Source: Bimuria novae-zelandiae CBS 107.79 (Eukaryota > Ascomycota > Dothideomycetes > Pleosporales > Didymosphaeriaceae). Taken from it: DNA of 64,000 nucleotides. The notes below the pieces were generated by a model. It worked only from the letters and a program-made list of their open reading frames with translations, did not search any database and was not told where the DNA came from. The position numbers were made by a program, and so were the translations under genes. The stretch covers positions 345,126-409,125 of the forward strand of contig ML976671.1 in the NCBI GenBank assembly GCA_010015655.1. Reading direction: 5' to 3'. Positions 60,218 through 64,000 of this stretch are shown here, one piece after another. Each line of letters begins with the position of its first letter. The stretch's first letter is position 1.

Positions 60218-62352
60218 CCGTGTCTGTGCGCGCAACGCCCGACTTCGCGCAACGCCCGACTTGGCAGTATGTTAGCGATTGCAAACATGAAGCTCTACAG
60301 CTACGTAAAAAATAGATTATTACGAGATTTTTTGTTAGAGCACTCTCTGAATTCATGCGACAATTTTATCTTATATATACTATTTTAGCTAATTAATAGG
60401 GCGGCCGCGAGAGTTGATTACAGTAGGTTGTGCGGCTGGAGCGACATTAGACAACGCGCTAGCTATAGCAGCCCTAGCACGCTGCACACGCTTCTAATTT
60501 CTAATTACTAGCTTTAAAACCTTCCTATTACCTTTTTAGGATAATTATAGAGCTTTTTAAGCGTTATAAGCTTCCTTTTAGCGTCGTTTTTTAGCTGCGC
60601 GTTTAGCCTTTTTAGTAGCTAGCTTAGCTAGTTCCTTCTTACGCACTAATTTAGCTGCCTCTCTTTCTATACGCCTCTTATCCTTTAGCCTTTCCTTAAG
60701 TAGCTTATTATTGTGTTAAATTTGCTTCTTATTAGCTTTTACAAGCTCCTCTTAACGCTTAACGTCCTTAAATACCTTATATCTTACTTCTGCCTCCTTC
60801 CGTGCACGTGGTGACTAGAAAACAGCACCTCCATAGTACTCCTCGTGTTACTGCAAAGGCAAAACTTTCCTCTTTATAGAGGCCTTCTTTTTCTCCCTTA
60901 GGGCATCCTTTACACCCTCTAATTCATAGTAGATAAGCTTATTCTGAGCCACTAGGTGGTGGAGGGTGCGGAGAACTTTTTTTAACTCGCAAGAGTGCAC
61001 ATCCTTTGCAGATTTGCGTACTAGCGTTTCCACTTTAGGCCAGTCCCCCTTAGAGTAACATGAACCTAATGTCTTAGATAACTGGGAGCCATCTAGTGTT
61101 GATGTTCTAAATCTTTGGAGTATTCTCTTAGGATTAAGTGGTGATATGCCAGTAGCTTTAAATGAGCTAAGAACTAACTTTTAGGTAAATGTATTTAACT
61201 AGGTGGCCTAGAATATTAAAAAGAAGTCCTCTTTTTTAATAGGGATCCATCTAAGTGTTATATAGAGGCGATTTGTGAGTTCCTGGGAGTAATTTATTAC
61301 TAGAGGACTAAAGCCGACTACATCTAATAGCTAGAGCGTATGAGTTAAATGTGGAGGAAAGATACATAGTAGTATCTTATTATCATCGCAGAACCTAATA
61401 AAATCCATTGTTACATGGCTGCCGTGACCGTCTACTATTAATAATCGCCATCTCCTTCGTGCTTTGGGTTTGGTGTAACGATTAAACACCTGCTTAAGCC
61501 ACGCAAGGCCAATATCATTATTTATCTAGCCTGTAGGTGAGGTTATAAAATGGACTTAATGAGTTCCTAGGTGGATATCTTTAACCTAGCTAGCTTGTAC
61601 ATCTCCTTTCTTTGCTGGATATATAACGGATGGCGGTAATGTACTTCTATTAGCGCAAATTAACGCTAGCACTGTTACCTAGACGCGAGATCTATTTTAG
61701 AGAGCTAAACTAACGCGTTTATGTTTATATGCGTCTTTGCTAAAGACTCTTTTTAACCTGCTAATTACTCCAATTGCGAAGCCTTTTTTATCCATGTTGT
61801 ACGTTTCTAACGGCTGTATATCGTATTCGGATATTTTGTGTTGCAGAAGGTCAAAATACAGGCTATATTTAGCGACTAAATTAGCGTTATAGTGTATAGA
61901 GTCCATTGCTAGCGCCTATTAAGATATAAGCTTATTCTTGTTACGGTTGATAAAGCGCGTAACCCAGCTTTCGGAGACGTCCTTAGTGGCCAATTTGGAC
62001 ATAAAATTTCGTATCATAGATCTCGTAGGTGGTAGGCGTCGCTTGGTAAGCTCCTTTATATACCTCACAAGCTCAGCTTCTTGGTGTGGGCTGAGTGTAT
62101 ACTGGTTGGAGTCCTTAGTGACGCTTGGGCGCTGCACGCGTCGGTGTCGGCGCGACAAGGTTGTGCGATCAACGCCGTACATTTTTGCTACTTTTGCATA
62201 TTCGAATTTTTCGCCTAAAGCTAGGCTATCGATGTATGCAATCGCTTCGTCAATGGCTGGCATGATGGTGGAGTTGTGTGATGTGGAAGATGTGTGCAAA
62301 ATGGCTGGGGTCGGGCGTTGCGCGAAGTCGGGCGTTGCGCGCACAGACACGG
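60218..62352 (-). mobile_element. Fot1/pogo-type DNA transposon, near-complete, partly RIP-mutated
   Basis: The ends are perfect 43-bp inverted repeats, CCGTGTCTGTGCGCGCAACG... at 60218-60260 and its reverse complement at 62310-62352. A TA dinucleotide stands on both outer sides (60216-60217 and 62353-62354), the TA target duplication of the Tc1/mariner superfamily. Each TIR holds two copies of CGCGCAACGCCCGAC about 17 bp apart. The total length of 2,135 bp is normal for Fot1. The transposase is encoded on the minus strand and is broken. Base composition changes within the element: about 450 bp at the right end is GC-normal, while 60400-61900 is AT-rich. Confidence 0.9.
60811..62263 (-). pseudogene. 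Fot1-type transposase pseudogene
   Basis: The ORF from 62263 (MPAIDEAIAYIDSL) runs 114 residues and shows a psq-type HTH (AKVAKMYGVDRTTLSRRHRRVQ) followed by a CENP-B-type HTH (YTLSPHQEAELVRYIKELTKRRLPP). It stops at TAA 61919-61921 and TAG 61916-61918; in the same frame the downstream fragment DSIHYNANLVAKYSLYFDLL...NMDKKGFAIG (DDE domain start) continues from 61906. A C-terminal fragment with KKASIKRKVLPLQ lies at 60848-61033. Past it the segment at 60811-60826 would encode GAVF-stop-SP, where TGG would restore the Trp of the family motif. The stops match CAA-to-TAA and TGG-to-TAG changes, as RIP makes. The gene cannot make an active enzyme. Confidence 0.85.
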
Positions 62353-62558
62353 TACGGGTCAGCGACATCGGATTGGACGCTGTTCACAGCAATGAACAGA
62401 TCGTATAAGTTCTTGTTTCTACATGCCACCATGGAGAGAGCATTACATCGCTTCGGCCACTGCTTTTCATTAACGGTGCGACGTACCGCTGAGTTTGTGT
62501 AAACAACATGACGCCGCTTAATTCGCATCCTTTCGAAACTGCGAGGGAAGTTCATCTC

Positions 62559-64000
62559 TTACAACTTCGCTTTCTCATCCAGCTTTCCACCACCCTCCAT
62601 CAACCCCTCAATAACGTCTCTCCACCGCCCCGCCATCTCAGGACTAATCGCATTCTCGTCATAGCTCACGCTGAAATGCACCCTGCCCTCCGCGTCCGAA
62701 CTACTACCCACCAGAAACTCGTCTTCTCTAGCCCTAACGCCTTGTCTAAGGCTTCTGAAGTCCGCTACAAAGTCTTTCTTCCCTACGCCACCCCCAACTT
62801 CGTTAAGATCGTACTTCCCAGCTGCAAGCCACTGCCCAGTGAATCCAATCGACGATACACCACACGTTGCTCCGGACTGGTAGGCTGGAGGTTGCAGCTC
62901 CCCTTGCGGATCCACCCCGAATTTCATTTCCTCGGAGAGCCTAGAATCGGAACGTTCGATGGAACTGAGATAAGCGTTGGCCAAAAGACGAGCAGGGTCA
63001 TGTGGGCTGAACGGGCCTAGCATGCCCGCAGGCTTTCCCTTTGTGCGTTTTTGGTACATGCACAACTCGCGGTTTGCGTGGCTTGCGGTGAGCTTGAAGC
63101 GTCCTTCGATAGGTAAGTACGAGGGTAAGAAAGGCATGACGATGCCCTCGGAGAAGGCAAGCATGCACGAGTCGGCCGGAGTGTTGAGGCCGAAGAAACC
63201 GCGGGTTGAGAGGAAAGAGGCGACGAAGGGGAGTCTTTGGTCGTCGGGTATGTGGGGATAGCGCTCCTCGTGAATGGCCATCATGGCGAGTCCGGCGAGT
63301 GCGAAGCAGCCAGCACCGATACTGATGCGCATGGAGCGGCAGATATCTGTCATGCGCTTTGATGCCTGGAGAGATAGAGTTGCGGCGACATGGCCGGAGT
63401 TCATGGGTGGTTTACTGCTTTCTGAGTAGTCGAAGATTTTCTCAAATACCGGCAGGAACGATGCAGTTTCTGCCAATCTTTCTTTCCGCCTCAGCGGATT
63501 AGTGAAGGACGGCGATGTGATCTTCCTCAGATGTCGGAGTACGCGAATGATGGCCCAGAACCATCTCTCCCTCGCTTTGTTGCCCTTATCGGTCGGATAA
63601 AAGTCTTCTTGCGCGGGTGGAAGTCTCTTTCTAATTTCTCCCACTTGTCTACACGTCCGTATCTCTTCCTCTAAGTCTCTATTCGAAAGGTTGAGTATGC
63701 GAATAAAATCGTTGAACCAGTTGAAGGCAGACAAACCGTCAGAGATCTCGTGCGCCATTACGGTCATGAAGCGGAGCTCATACTTCCCGTCCGGTAGCTT
63801 AACTAGAGGCAGTACAAATAACTTCGATAAGCGCTTTTCGGGTTAGACAAGACGTCTGACATTGAAGGCATGGCGATGCATATCGAACCCATCAACTGTT
63901 TCGTACAAGTCTTCGACCCACACAATGCTCTGCAATACATCCTCGAGCACTTCATCTTCATTCTCGTATAGATCGACGACAAATTTCCGTTTCCTAGTTT
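62559..64000 (-). pseudogene. Acyltransferase-like gene (BAHD/chloramphenicol-acetyltransferase superfamily), interrupted, 5' end outside window
   Basis: The 402-codon frame 63767-62559 is read in phase with an upstream stretch to the window edge, so the gene continues beyond 64000. The motif HEISDGLSAFNWF matches the HXXXDG active site of condensing and acyl-transfer enzymes, and the later ATCGVSSIGFTG is near the solvent-channel region. A TAA at 63843-63845 interrupts the frame; the residues on both sides (AFNVRRLV and PEKRLSKLFVLP) look continuous, and CAA-to-TAA would explain it. No plausible intron removes the stop. Substrate is unknown. The gene's 3' end is 207 bp from the right end of the Fot1 element. 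Confidence 0.65.

Noticed and set aside
63838..63860. A 22-nt intron removing the acyltransferase stop
   Set aside because: It has GT, CTAAC and AG elements, but 22 nt is too short for spliceosomal removal.

Overview
The window looks like a nuclear chromosome segment of a filamentous ascomycete (Pezizomycotina, probably Dothideomycetes). The protein-coding genes carry short introns of about 40-150 nt (one of 350 nt) with GTRNGY donors, CTRAC-like branch sites and YAG acceptors. Several gene families are fungal (Zn2Cys6 factor, GPI-anchored Ser/Pro-rich protein, Vps3844-like, Sec66, F-box-like). Three AT-rich blocks look like repeats mutated by RIP (C-to-T and G-to-A changes).

Layout. 1-3 kb: C-terminal half of a SIN3 co-repressor (cut by the window edge) and a small DsbA-like thioredoxin-fold protein. 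3.2-4.2 kb: a 950-bp AT-rich element with degenerate terminal inverted repeats between 10-bp direct repeats. 4.2-8.7 kb: an interrupted F-box-like gene and a GMC oxidoreductase pseudogene with two in-frame TAG codons. 8.9-12.2 kb: an AT-rich block with a decayed Fot1/pogo relative and a second element with 69-bp inverted arms. 12.5-29.2 kb: Zn2Cys6 factor, GPI protein, lipocalin-like protein, RFC2, NPL4, SEC66, Vps3844-like protein and a probable mitochondrial protein. 29.5-34.0 kb: an unusual non-coding array (below). 34.5-41.7 kb: dynamin-like GTPase, PTC7 phosphatase, PRP4 splicing factor. 41.7-50.5 kb: one bZIP factor with a predicted membrane segment, alone in about 9 kb. 50.5-59.2 kb: Sel1-repeat protein, five-finger CCCH protein, NOC4, ATP4 and a membrane hydrolase-like protein. 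60.2-62.35 kb: a Fot1/pogo transposon with perfect 43-bp TIRs and a TA target duplication. 62.6 kb to the end: an acyltransferase-like gene with an in-frame stop, running off the window.

The genes form no pathway cluster. Most are single housekeeping genes (replication, ubiquitin/Cdc48 function, ER translocation, splicing, ribosome biogenesis, ATP synthase), several in divergent pairs that share short promoters (NPL4/SEC66, Vps3844-like/mitochondrial protein, PTC7/PRP4, NOC4/ATP4). Genes with broken frames (GMC, acyltransferase, perhaps the F-box-like gene) lie next to the AT-rich transposon blocks, which fits RIP spreading into flanking single-copy sequence.

The most unusual object is the 4.5-kb array at 29.5-34.0 kb. 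It has about 50 degenerate copies of a 45-50-bp module (GGACTAAAA, then ATGTG about 20 bases later). Superimposed are about eleven TATA-like boxes, each followed at +37 to +47 by a CACA/TACCAC-type element and, in most copies, at +60 to +67 by the ACTAAAA motif. The last five boxes are spaced 337, 337, 337 and 335 bp. It has no shared ORF and is not AT-rich. I know of no described element that matches it. A tandem array of small non-coding transcription units is one reading; an old degenerate satellite is the other.
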